Assembly: GCA_026388365.1 (NCBI GenBank)
Contig: JAPLJW010000205.1
Span: 1 to 6,670, forward strand
Origin: Deltaproteobacteria bacterium
Lineage (GTDB): Bacteria > Desulfobacterota > Syntrophia > Syntrophales > UBA5619
DNA: 6,670 nucleotides
Reading direction: 5' to 3'
Shown: positions 1-6,416 of the stretch, piece after piece
Layout: each line of letters begins with the position of its first letter
Position numbering within the stretch: the first letter of the stretch is position 1
The notes under the pieces: model-generated
Told to the model about the DNA's origin: nothing
The model's input: the letters and a program-made list of their open reading frames with translations, nothing else
Database searches by the model: none
Program-made: the position numbers and the translations under genes

Positions 1-589
1 AGGACAGCAGCCCCACGCCGTCGTCCAACTCCGCCGGGAGGACCTAAACGGCATCCTGCACAACATCGTCGGATTTCAGACGAAGATGACCTGGCCGGAG
101 CAGCGGCGTCTCTTCCGGATGATTCCCGGTCTGGAGAGGGTCGAATTCGCCCGGTACGGGAGCATTCACCGGAACACCTTCCTCAACGCCCCGGCCCTGC
201 TGATGAACACCCTCCAGCTCCGCTCACATCCCCGCCTGTTTTTCGCCGGGCAGATCAGCGGCGTGGAGGGCTATGTGGAGTCCACGGCGATGGGCCTTCT
301 CGCGGGACTCAACGCCGCCCATTTTCTCGCCGGCAGGGAGATGATCCCACCCCCTCCCGAGACCGCCTTCGGTGCGCTGATCGGCCACATCACAAACACC
401 GGAGCGAAGAGCTTCCAACCGATGAACGTGACTTTCGGCCTCTTCCCCCCGCTTCCCGGGCGCATCCGGAAGAAGGACCGCGGGACCCATTACGCCAAGC
501 GCTCCCTTGAGGCGCTTGCCGCCTGGAAGCAGCAGATCGCCGGCGTCGGGACGCACCCCGGCGCTTCACCGATTGGGAACCTTCCTTAG
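1..589 (+). CDS. trmFO: TrmFO, folate-dependent tRNA (uracil-5-)-methyltransferase, C-terminal part
   Basis: This FAD enzyme makes 5-methyluridine at position 54 of tRNA, using methylenetetrahydrofolate as the carbon donor, in the cytoplasm. The gene is cut by the left edge; the frame is open from base 2 and ends at TAG 587-589, leaving about 195 residues. Family hallmarks visible in order are [35 protein letters not shown] with the following [23 protein letters not shown] with GLLAGLNAA, and the closing [12 protein letters not shown]. These match the conserved C-terminal half of TrmFO, including the last FAD-contacting segment ([10 protein letters not shown]). The C-terminus looks complete. 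It converges with the UPF0371 gene across a 63-base gap in which I see no convincing hairpin terminator. The gidA/MnmG paralogue is less likely, because it lacks this combination of motifs. Confidence 0.95.
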   Translation, partial: GQQPHAVVQLRREDLNGILHNIVGFQTKMTWPEQRRLFRMIPGLERVEFARYGSIHRNTFLNAPALLMNTLQLRSHPRLFFAGQISGVEGYVESTAMGLLAGLNAAHFLAGREMIPPPPETAFGALIGHITNTGAKSFQPMNVTFGLFPPLPGRIRKKDRGTHYAKRSLEALAAWKQQIAGVGTHPGASPIGNLP

Positions 590-652
590 TCTCGATTTCA
601 TTTCAAACGGATAGAAATTGCGTTACGGCCAGTGTTTTTTCCGTCCGAAAGA

Positions 653-2167
653 TCAGACGATGAAGAGATTCTTTGTGGAGAAGTTGGGATCGCTCGTCAC
701 GTTGACCCCCAGCCGCCGCAGGCCCGCTTCGTCCCCCGGCGTGGGGATGTGGGTCATGTGAACCTCGCAGCCCCGGAGATCCTTGAGCTTTTCCATGGCG
801 AGCTGCGCAGCCGGGTTCGTCGCGGCGCTGATAGAAAGGGCGATCAGCGCCTCCTCGACGTCAAGACTGATCGTCTTTTCATTGAGGATCTCCGTCTTCA
901 GGGCGGAGATGGAATTGGTGATGCTGGGAGGGAGGAGCTTGATCTTCTCCGGAATCTCTGCCAGCGCCTTGACGGCATGGAGTACCAGGCTCGACGCCGC
1001 ATGGAGAAGCGGGGAGTTGTTTCCGGTGATGATCCGTCCGTCCGGAAATTCGATCGCCGCCCCGCAGAAAATCCCCTCGTTGCCCTTCTCCCTCGCCTGC
1101 GCCTCCCGGGCGGCCTGACGCGCCGGCCCCACGACACTCCGGTCCTCCGGTTGGAGGTTGAAATCCCGCAGAAAGAGCTCGACCCGCTGAACGGTTTCGG
1201 CGTCGGCAAAACCCATCACGTATTCGCAGCGGTAACGGAAATAACGGCGGATCATCTCCTCCTTCGCGGCCCTTTTCACCTGGTCATCGTCGACGATTGC
1301 ATAACCGACCCGGTTCACCCCCATGTCCGTCGGGGAGAGGTAGGGCGATTTCATCCCCGTGATCTTCTCGAGAATCCGTTTCAGGACCGGAAATACCTCG
1401 ACATCCCGGTTGTAGTTGACGGCCGTCTTTCCATAGGCTTCCAGGTGGAATGGATCGATGAGGTTAAAATCGCGGATGTCCGCGGTCGCCGCCTCATAGG
1501 CCACGTTGACCGGATGCTTGAGGGGGATGTTGGCGATCGGAAAGGTCTCGAACTTCGCGTAGCCGGAGCTTCCGCCAAGGCGGTAGTCGTGGTAGAGCTG
1601 GGAGAGGCAGGTCGCAAGCTTCCCACTCCCCGGACCCGGACCCGTTACGATCACGAGCGGTTTTTCCGTGGGGATATATTCGTTCGCCCCGTATCCCTCA
1701 TCGCTGACGATGGCGTCGATGTCCGTCGGATAACCCTTCGTGAAGCGGTGGGTGTAAACCCGAACGTTTCTCCTCTCCATTTTGTTCTTGAACAGCTTCG
1801 CCGCGGGCTGATTCTCGAACCGCGTGATGACGACCCCCAGGACCTCGATCCCCCATTCCCGCAGGTCGTCGATCAGCTTCATCGCGTCGGTATCGTAGGT
1901 GATCCCGAAATCCGCCCGGATTTTCTTGCGCTCGATATCGCCGGCGTAGATGCACAGGAGGATGTCGGCCTTCCCTTTAAGCTGCTGGAGCAGACGCATC
2001 TTCACATTGGGATCGTAGCCGGGCAGCACGCGGGCTGCATGGTAGTCGAAAAGGAGCTTCCCGCCGAATTCAAGATAGAGCTTGTTGTCGAAGCGACGGA
2101 CCCTCTCCATGATCGCCGACGTCTGCTCCTGAAGATACCGTTCATTGTCGAACCCCGGTGTTCCCAT
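653..2167 (-). CDS. UPF0371 / DUF1846 family protein of unknown function
   Basis: The product is about 504 residues, close to full length for the UPF0371 (DUF1846) family, whose biochemical role I do not know. Recognisable family blocks are GFDNERY near the N-terminus, RFDNKLYLEFGGKLLFDYHA, KGYPTDIDAIVSDEGYG, the glycine-rich GPGPGSGK at about residues 176-183 followed by LATCLSQLYH, KHPVNVAYEAATAD (about 217-230), DPFHLEAYG (about 238-246) and SPYLSPTDMGVN (about 274-285). GPGPGSGK resembles a nucleotide-binding P-loop, but that reading is inference. No signal peptide or membrane span is evident, so it is probably cytoplasmic. I chose ATG at 2165-2167: GGAGGAGGG lies immediately upstream and the family normally begins just before GFDN. 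A GTG at 2180-2182 would add five residues but has no ribosome site. The gene begins only 18 bases after a terminator U-run and has no promoter of its own that I can see. The stop is TGA at 653-655. Confidence 0.9.
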   Translation of the reverse strand: MGTPGFDNERYLQEQTSAIMERVRRFDNKLYLEFGGKLLFDYHAARVLPGYDPNVKMRLLQQLKGKADILLCIYAGDIERKKIRADFGITYDTDAMKLIDDLREWGIEVLGVVITRFENQPAAKLFKNKMERRNVRVYTHRFTKGYPTDIDAIVSDEGYGANEYIPTEKPLVIVTGPGPGSGKLATCLSQLYHDYRLGGSSGYAKFETFPIANIPLKHPVNVAYEAATADIRDFNLIDPFHLEAYGKTAVNYNRDVEVFPVLKRILEKITGMKSPYLSPTDMGVNRVGYAIVDDDQVKRAAKEEMIRRYFRYRCEYVMGFADAETVQRVELFLRDFNLQPEDRSVVGPARQAAREAQAREKGNEGIFCGAAIEFPDGRIITGNNSPLLHAASSLVLHAVKALAEIPEKIKLLPPSITNSISALKTEILNEKTISLDVEEALIALSISAATNPAAQLAMEKLKDLRGCEVHMTHIPTPGDEAGLRRLGVNVTSDPNFSTKNLFIV

Positions 2168-2185
2168 CCCTCCTCCGGTCACAAT

Positions 2186-2221
2186 AAAAAGGGGCTGGAA
2201 GACAATCTGCCCTCTAACCCC
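2186..2221 (-). terminator. Rho-independent terminator behind the tRNA-fMet gene
   Basis: Read on the minus strand, GGGGTT (2221-2216) pairs with AGCCCC (2196-2191). After one A/C mismatch, GAGG (2214-2211) pairs with CTTC (2201-2198). The loop is about nine bases and the stem is followed at once by TTTTT (2190-2186), then ATT. It starts ten bases after the tRNA CCA end, so it most likely ends the tRNA transcript. It also sits just upstream of the UPF0371 start and so could limit read-through into that gene. Two G-U pairs and one mismatch make it of moderate strength by eye. Confidence 0.65.
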
Positions 2222-2231
2222 ATGCGTGCTT

Positions 2232-2308
<77 letters not shown>

Positions 2309-2342
2309 TCACCACGTACAAATGTTTTCTACCTGGATGGTC

Positions 2343-2371
2343 TTTCTAAACCACACGCCATGACTTGTCAA
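2343..2371 (-). promoter_or_regulatory. sigma-70 promoter of the tRNA-fMet gene
   Basis: On the minus strand a perfect -35 box TTGACA (2371-2366) is followed by a 17-base spacer and a -10-like TAGAAA (2348-2343; four of six consensus bases). Transcription would begin near 2336, about 28 bases before the mature tRNA 5' end, leaving a short leader for RNase P to remove. It lies between the stop of the response-regulator cyclase gene (2431) and the tRNA. Through read-through of the terminator at 2186-2221 it is also the best visible promoter for the UPF0371 gene. Confidence 0.75.
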
Positions 2372-2430
2372 GGCCTATTTCCATAAATCCCGTCGGGAGG
2401 CATTTTCTCCGGGCGCTGTTTTTGATCGTC

Positions 2431-3426
2431 TCATCTTTTCCCGAGGACGCTGAAGACGTCGGGAGGCCGGGCAAGACCCCGGATGAAGGGAGAAGGGATC
2501 TTCTCCATCCGGACGAGATTTTCCACGAGGCGCGCCGTTTCGCCGCAGATGAGGATCTGATCCGCCCCGGCAAGTTTCTCCAGCCGCGAGGCAAGGTTGA
2601 CCGGGGCGCCTAAAACGGTGTACTCCTTTTTCCGCGGCGAGCCGAAGATCCCGGCCATCACCTCACCGGTCGCGATCCCTATGCCGACGGCGATCCTCCG
2701 CTCCGCTTCCGGGATTGCCTCGTTGATCCCGGCGATCTCCCCGCGGACTTCCAGTGCGGCCTGCACCGCCCGCCCGGCATCATCCTCGCCGCCCACCGGC
2801 GCCCCGAAGATCCCCATGATGCTGTCCCCGATATGCTTGTCCAGTGTCCCGTTATTGCGGAAGATGATGTTGTCGAGAGGCGAGAAGTAGTGGCGATTGA
2901 GGAGATCCGAGATTTCGGTGGGGTTGAGCCTTTCGGACAGGCTCGTGAACCCCCGGATGTCGGTGAACAGGACGCTCACGTTCAGGCGCTTCGGCAGGAG
3001 TGCCGTACCGCTCCGCTGAAGCTCGGTGAGAACCTGTTCCGAAACGAACTGCTTGAGCCTTTTTTTGATGTTGTACTCCCGGACCTTCGCCCGCAGCTCA
3101 TCATTCTCGAACGGCTTCGTCAGGAAACCGTCGATTCCCTCGTTGACCGCCTCGATGGCGCTCGCCATCGTCGCATAACCGGTCAGCATGATCCGGGTGA
3201 TCTCCGCGTTCAACCGGCCAATCTCGATCAGGGTCTCCAGACCGTCTATCCCCGGCATCCGGTAATCGGAGATGACCGTCTCGATATCCCGGCCGTCGCT
3301 GCGGATGATGGAGAGCGCCTCCTCCCCGTTTTCGGCAAGGACGATCCGGAAACCGTCCCTTTCCAAAACCTTCTTCAGGGCGCGGCGCACCCCCTCTTCG
3401 TCGTCGACCACCATCAGACCGTTCAT
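2431..3426 (-). CDS. response regulator with class III adenylyl cyclase output domain
   Basis: The product is 331 residues. Residues 1-118 form a receiver domain: acidic pair D8-D9, phospho-acceptor D54 in SDYRMPGIDG, T82 and K104 in TKPF. A short linker (about 119-147) leads to a class III nucleotide cyclase domain (about 148-328) opening with VSVLFTDIRGFT. All catalytic positions are present: metal ligands D156 and D201, ATP-selecting K197 (DKHIGDS) and T270 (EYTVLG), and transition-state residues N277 and R281 (VNLASRLE). It should therefore make cAMP from ATP rather than cGMP, under control of phosphorylation; no DNA-binding or GGDEF domain is present. The ATG at 3424-3426 overlaps the TGA of the histidine kinase gene (ATGA), with AAGGAGG at 3432-3438 inside the kinase codons, so translation of the two is coupled and the kinase is the obvious partner. 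Family roles come from known cyclases; signal and regulation are inferred. Confidence 0.93.
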   Translation of the reverse strand: MNGLMVVDDEEGVRRALKKVLERDGFRIVLAENGEEALSIIRSDGRDIETVISDYRMPGIDGLETLIEIGRLNAEITRIMLTGYATMASAIEAVNEGIDGFLTKPFENDELRAKVREYNIKKRLKQFVSEQVLTELQRSGTALLPKRLNVSVLFTDIRGFTSLSERLNPTEISDLLNRHYFSPLDNIIFRNNGTLDKHIGDSIMGIFGAPVGGEDDAGRAVQAALEVRGEIAGINEAIPEAERRIAVGIGIATGEVMAGIFGSPRKKEYTVLGAPVNLASRLEKLAGADQILICGETARLVENLVRMEKIPSPFIRGLARPPDVFSVLGKR

Positions 3427-5630
3427 GCTTCCCTCCTTCTGCAGGGGAGTTCGACGGTCACGACCGTCCCTTTCCCCTCTGCGCTCTCAACGCGGATCTG
3501 GCCATTGTGCCGCCGGATGATCTCATGGGACAGGTAGAGGCCGAGGCCCGTGCCCCGGCCGACCTCTTTTGTTGTAAAAAAGGGCTTGAAGATGTCCTTC
3601 AGGGAAGCGGCGGGAATCCCGATTCCCGTATCGCAGCATTCGACGACGACGGTGTCGGCTGACTGCTGCCACGTTTTCAGGGTGATCCTCCCCTTCCCTT
3701 CCGGAAGCGCCTGGAGGGCGTTCCGGATGATGTTGATCAGGACCTGCCCCAGATTGGCAAAATTCCCCCCGACCGCCGGGAGGGCGTCGTCGTATGCCTT
3801 CACGATCTCCACCGGCAGTTTCTTGTACTGGTTGTGGAGCACCCGGAGCGCATCGTCGAAGGCCTGGTTCATGTTCACCGCCTCCACATAGGTTTGGGTC
3901 TGCCGCGACAGGTCGAGGAGGCTCCGGATGATGGTCGCCGACCGCCGGAGTTCGCCGATTGAAAAGCGGAGGTCATCGACGACCTCTTTCCTTTTTTCCA
4001 ACTGCATTTCCCATCCCGCGATGGTCTCGACGCTGGTCTCGACGAGGCTCATCGCCCCGGCGATGGGGTTGTTCAGTTCATGGGCAGTCCCAGCGACGAG
4101 TTGGCCGATCGCCGCCAGACTCTCCGACCGGATGAGCTGCTCCTGGGTCCTCTCCTTTTCCGCCAGCGCCTCCCGCAGGGCGGCCGTCCGTTTTTCCACC
4201 TTCTTTTCGAGATCGCGGTTCAGCATCGCCAGCGCTTCGTAACTCCGCGCATTCTCGATCGCCGTTGCCGCCTGATTCGCCATGGTTGTTAAAAGCTCCA
4301 GATCCTCATCGACGAAAAGCTCCCCGGATCGCTTCTGACCGAGGGCAATCAGTCCGGCCAACCCTTCTCGCGCAGGGAGCGGAATGACCAACACGGCGCC
4401 GAGATCGCCAAAGATCCGATATAAAATCTTCCGGTCCGCCTCATCAGCCCGGCGCCTCTCCGCCGTCGCCCGGCTCAGGGGCTGCTTCTCCATCTCCAGA
4501 ATCCGGATCAGTAAAGAAATCTCGCCGGATAACTCCTTCCCGGCCCCGCCCGTTTCTTTTCCGTCGTAAAGACGGAAAACACCCCCTTCGGCAAGGATGA
4601 GGGCCAACCTTTCCACCGGCATGGACTCTGCAATCGCGCCGATGAGCAGTTCTCTGATCTGCGGGAGACTCAGAAGCGTGGCCAAGCGTCCGCTGATCTC
4701 CCGGAGCAACTCCCGGTAATCGTAGCGCCCCCGGAAAAAAAGGCGATCCATAAGGCCCTGCACCCGTTCCCGAAGGGGGTTAAACAAGAGGACGATGATG
4801 AGCGCCAAGACCAGGGAGAGCACAAACGAATCGCCGCTGCCGGTTGTGAAAAAGAAGGTGTGGAAAAGAAAAATGACAAGGATATAAAGCCCGGTGAGAA
4901 TGCCGGTCAGGAGGAAATAGACCGTTCCCCGGCGGATGAGGGCGCCGATGTCCAGAAGATCATATTTGAGGACGCCGAAGGCGAGAAAAACGGCAGGGAT
5001 GAAGCTGAAATTCCCCAGCGGGTAGACGGGAACACCGCTTACGGGAAGGATTGTGAAGGCGAGCAGGAGGGCGGAAAATCCCAACCCCCCGAAGATGTAC
5101 TTGATCCGGTTTCTCTGGTGATTGTCCGTGGACTCCTTCATGGCCTGATAGAGAATCGCAAGACAGTAGATGACCGTAAAGGCGACCGTCACTGAAAAGA
5201 GGTGAAAGAGCACGCCGGCGCGAGCGATCCGACCGAATGAATAGTAATGGAACCCGCTGAAGTAGAGATCGGTGGGGACGATGGTCAGAAAAGCGATGCT
5301 GAACAGCCAAGCGGGGATCTCCAGCCACCGTCGGCTGCGGATGCCCAAAAATACATGCACGAACTGAATGTAGATGGGAACGCTGAAAACGAAGAAGAAA
5401 TGGACCGTCCGATCCATGCGGAGGGCGAGCCTCTCGTCGGGCAGAATGGAAACAAGGGCCACATCGGCGTTCAGGAGGGCGCCAAGGAAACAGATGCCGG
5501 CAAAGAGGATGTTCGTCCGCTTCCTTCCGCCTTGCAGAAGCGATATCAGGGTGAGGCCGAGCAGGACGATAAACCCCAGAACCGGAGGAATGACGTATGC
5601 TGACGCCGCCTGCAGAGCGTTCGGAGCCAT
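3423..5630 (-). CDS. membrane histidine kinase (multi-TM sensor, GAF, HisKA, HATPase)
   Basis: The product is about 735 residues from the ATG at 5628-5630. The N-terminal third is membrane-embedded with about nine hydrophobic spans (near 12-32, 42-62, 75-97, 104-122, 141-162, 178-197, 207-222, 236-259 and 268-283), resembling 7TM-type kinase sensors plus two extra helices. A cytoplasmic GAF-like domain follows (about 310-462), then a coiled coil (about 460-505), and a HisKA domain with phospho-acceptor H517 in GTAHELNNP. The ATPase domain has the N box with N637 (INIIRNALQAL), G1 box DTGIGIP (667-673), F box FKPFFTTK (681-688) and G2 box GRGTGLGL (691-698), so it looks active. An upstream TTG at 5646-5648 would add six residues but has no ribosome site, whereas GGGGAAG precedes the chosen ATG. 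It should phosphorylate D54 of the overlapping receiver-cyclase protein. The ligand is unknown. Confidence 0.93.
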   Translation of the reverse strand: MAPNALQAASAYVIPPVLGFIVLLGLTLISLLQGGRKRTNILFAGICFLGALLNADVALVSILPDERLALRMDRTVHFFFVFSVPIYIQFVHVFLGIRSRRWLEIPAWLFSIAFLTIVPTDLYFSGFHYYSFGRIARAGVLFHLFSVTVAFTVIYCLAILYQAMKESTDNHQRNRIKYIFGGLGFSALLLAFTILPVSGVPVYPLGNFSFIPAVFLAFGVLKYDLLDIGALIRRGTVYFLLTGILTGLYILVIFLFHTFFFTTGSGDSFVLSLVLALIIVLLFNPLRERVQGLMDRLFFRGRYDYRELLREISGRLATLLSLPQIRELLIGAIAESMPVERLALILAEGGVFRLYDGKETGGAGKELSGEISLLIRILEMEKQPLSRATAERRRADEADRKILYRIFGDLGAVLVIPLPAREGLAGLIALGQKRSGELFVDEDLELLTTMANQAATAIENARSYEALAMLNRDLEKKVEKRTAALREALAEKERTQEQLIRSESLAAIGQLVAGTAHELNNPIAGAMSLVETSVETIAGWEMQLEKRKEVVDDLRFSIGELRRSATIIRSLLDLSRQTQTYVEAVNMNQAFDDALRVLHNQYKKLPVEIVKAYDDALPAVGGNFANLGQVLINIIRNALQALPEGKGRITLKTWQQSADTVVVECCDTGIGIPAASLKDIFKPFFTTKEVGRGTGLGLYLSHEIIRRHNGQIRVESAEGKGTVVTVELPCRRREA

Positions 5631-5709
5631 CTTTCTTCCCCGCTGCAAAAAATTTTCTGCCGGGCGAAGTCCACCGCGATACGGCCCGCGGGGGCTTCCG
5701 ATGTTGAGG

Positions 5710-5739
5710 TCTGTAACGGAATAACTGTTGCGTTACAGA
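5710..5739. promoter_or_regulatory. inverted repeat between pdaD and the histidine kinase gene, possible operator
   Basis: Perfect 9-base arms TCTGTAACG (5710-5718) and CGTTACAGA (5731-5739) flank a 12-base spacer. With one bulged base the match extends outward to GGT/AACC. It starts 24 bases past the pdaD stop and ends about 80 bases before the kinase start on the minus strand. No run of Ts follows it on either strand, so it does not look like an ordinary terminator. A dimeric repressor or activator site, or an mRNA stem-loop at the end of the pdaD transcript, are both possible. No convincing -35/-10 pair for the kinase gene is visible beside it. Confidence 0.4.
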
Positions 5740-5762
5740 ACCTTATCGCGGATCAGCGGCAA

Positions 5763-6329
5763 TCAGAACACAAAGACGGCAACGGCGATGACCGTGGTGA
5801 ACCCGTGCGACTGGACAATGCTGGACTGGGTGATGTTCCGGGTGCTGACGATCTTTCCGCTGATCTTGAAGATCTCCTTTTTTTCATCCCAGCTTTCATC
5901 GATATCGAAGTCGATGCCGAGCGTAGATGCGAGCATGGCCGCGGCGAGGTCTTCCGCGTAATCCCCCGCCTGGCGCTGGGTCTGGCCGAAGGCGTGGTGC
6001 TCGCTGATGTATCCGTAGGCGCGCTTATCGGCGGGAATGGCGCAGCCTACGGAGGCGGCCAGCAGGCGTCTCGGTTCATTGCTGCAACAGCGGCTCAGAA
6101 CGCAATAGGTGATGGCGCCCGCCTTGAGTTCCTGGAGTCCCCGGGCGCGCGAGATCACCTGGCAGCCCGGCGGCAGGATACTGGACACCTGCACGAGATT
6201 GCATTTTTCGATTCCGGCGTCACGGAGCTTCGATGCCGGCGTCGCGGAGCGCCAGCTCGAAGGAATGGAGTTCCTCCTTGTGGATCCCCACCCCTTTTGT
6301 GAAAAAAATCTGTTTGGGAACATAAACAT
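5763..6329 (-). CDS. pdaD: pyruvoyl-dependent arginine decarboxylase with frameshifted N-terminus (possible pseudogene)
   Basis: This family converts arginine to agmatine and CO2. The proenzyme cuts itself before a serine, which becomes the pyruvoyl cofactor. The open frame from ATG 6327-6329 gives 188 residues. From residue 35 on it is a normal family member: [14 protein letters not shown], the cleavage site S49-S50 in [13 protein letters not shown]-like [14 protein letters not shown] with catalytic-type E110, [10 protein letters not shown], and KISGKIV near the end. Residues 4-34 do not fit the family. The expected sequence ([18 protein letters not shown], then [13 protein letters not shown]) is instead encoded in another frame from a TTG at 6331-6333, and is thrown out of frame by a tandem 22-base duplication at 6207-6250. 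AAGGAG at 6343-6348 is nine bases from the TTG but 13 from the ATG, suggesting TTG was the original start. Removing one repeat copy restores a 182-residue enzyme. Upstream neighbour speB uses its product. Family identity is firm; whether this copy works is doubtful. Confidence 0.85.
   Translation of the reverse strand: MFMFPNRFFSQKGWGSTRRNSIPSSWRSATPASKLRDAGIEKCNLVQVSSILPPGCQVISRARGLQELKAGAITYCVLSRCCSNEPRRLLAASVGCAIPADKRAYGYISEHHAFGQTQRQAGDYAEDLAAAMLASTLGIDFDIDESWDEKKEIFKISGKIVSTRNITQSSIVQSHGFTTVIAVAVFVF
6207..6250. repeat. tandem 22-base duplication inside pdaD
   Basis: Two directly adjacent 22-base copies (6229-6250 and 6207-6228) match at 20 of 22 positions. Read on the minus strand each encodes LRDAGIE, and both differences are synonymous in that frame (CGC/CGT for Arg, GGC/GGA for Gly). 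Because 22 is not a multiple of three, the second copy shifts the frame: the original frame runs LRDAGIE-A-P and stops at TGA 6219-6221. Confidence 0.9.
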
Positions 6330-6342
6330 TCAATGGTTTCTT

Positions 6343-6373
6343 CTCCTTCAACCGACCACGGACCAAGCCGGTT
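6343..6373 (-). promoter_or_regulatory. ribosome binding site of pdaD with an adjoining hairpin
   Basis: On the minus strand an imperfect hairpin (6373-6350; AACCG pairing with CGGTT, extended by G-U, C-G and U-G pairs around an 8-base loop) ends one base before AAGGAG (6348-6343). The spacing favours the TTG start at 6331-6333 (nine bases) over the ATG at 6327-6329 (13 bases). The hairpin lies in the 86-base gap after speB and has no U-run, so it could affect mRNA stability or translation rather than termination. A regulatory role is inference. Confidence 0.4.
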
Positions 6374-6416
6374 CCATATTTCTCCTCGCCCCGTCCGGCG
6401 ATTTTTACTCAATATA

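Noticed and set aside
618..628. TTGCGTTACGG near the trmFO end, sharing TTGCGTTAC with the inverted repeat at 5728-5736
   Set aside because: Only a 9-base half-site match without the second arm, between convergent genes; chance is a sufficient explanation.
590..652. Bidirectional terminator between convergent trmFO and UPF0371 genes
   Set aside because: T-rich stretches exist (such as 635-640) but no stem longer than about four base pairs precedes them on either strand.
2380..2425. Possible terminator after the receiver-cyclase gene
   Set aside because: Only short CCCG/CGGG and TCCC/GGGA pairings with no T-run were found, too weak to call.
2833..3537. A 234-codon plus-strand open frame across the cyclase and kinase genes
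   Set aside because: It is the mirror of two strongly supported minus-strand genes and has no recognisable domain or ribosome site.
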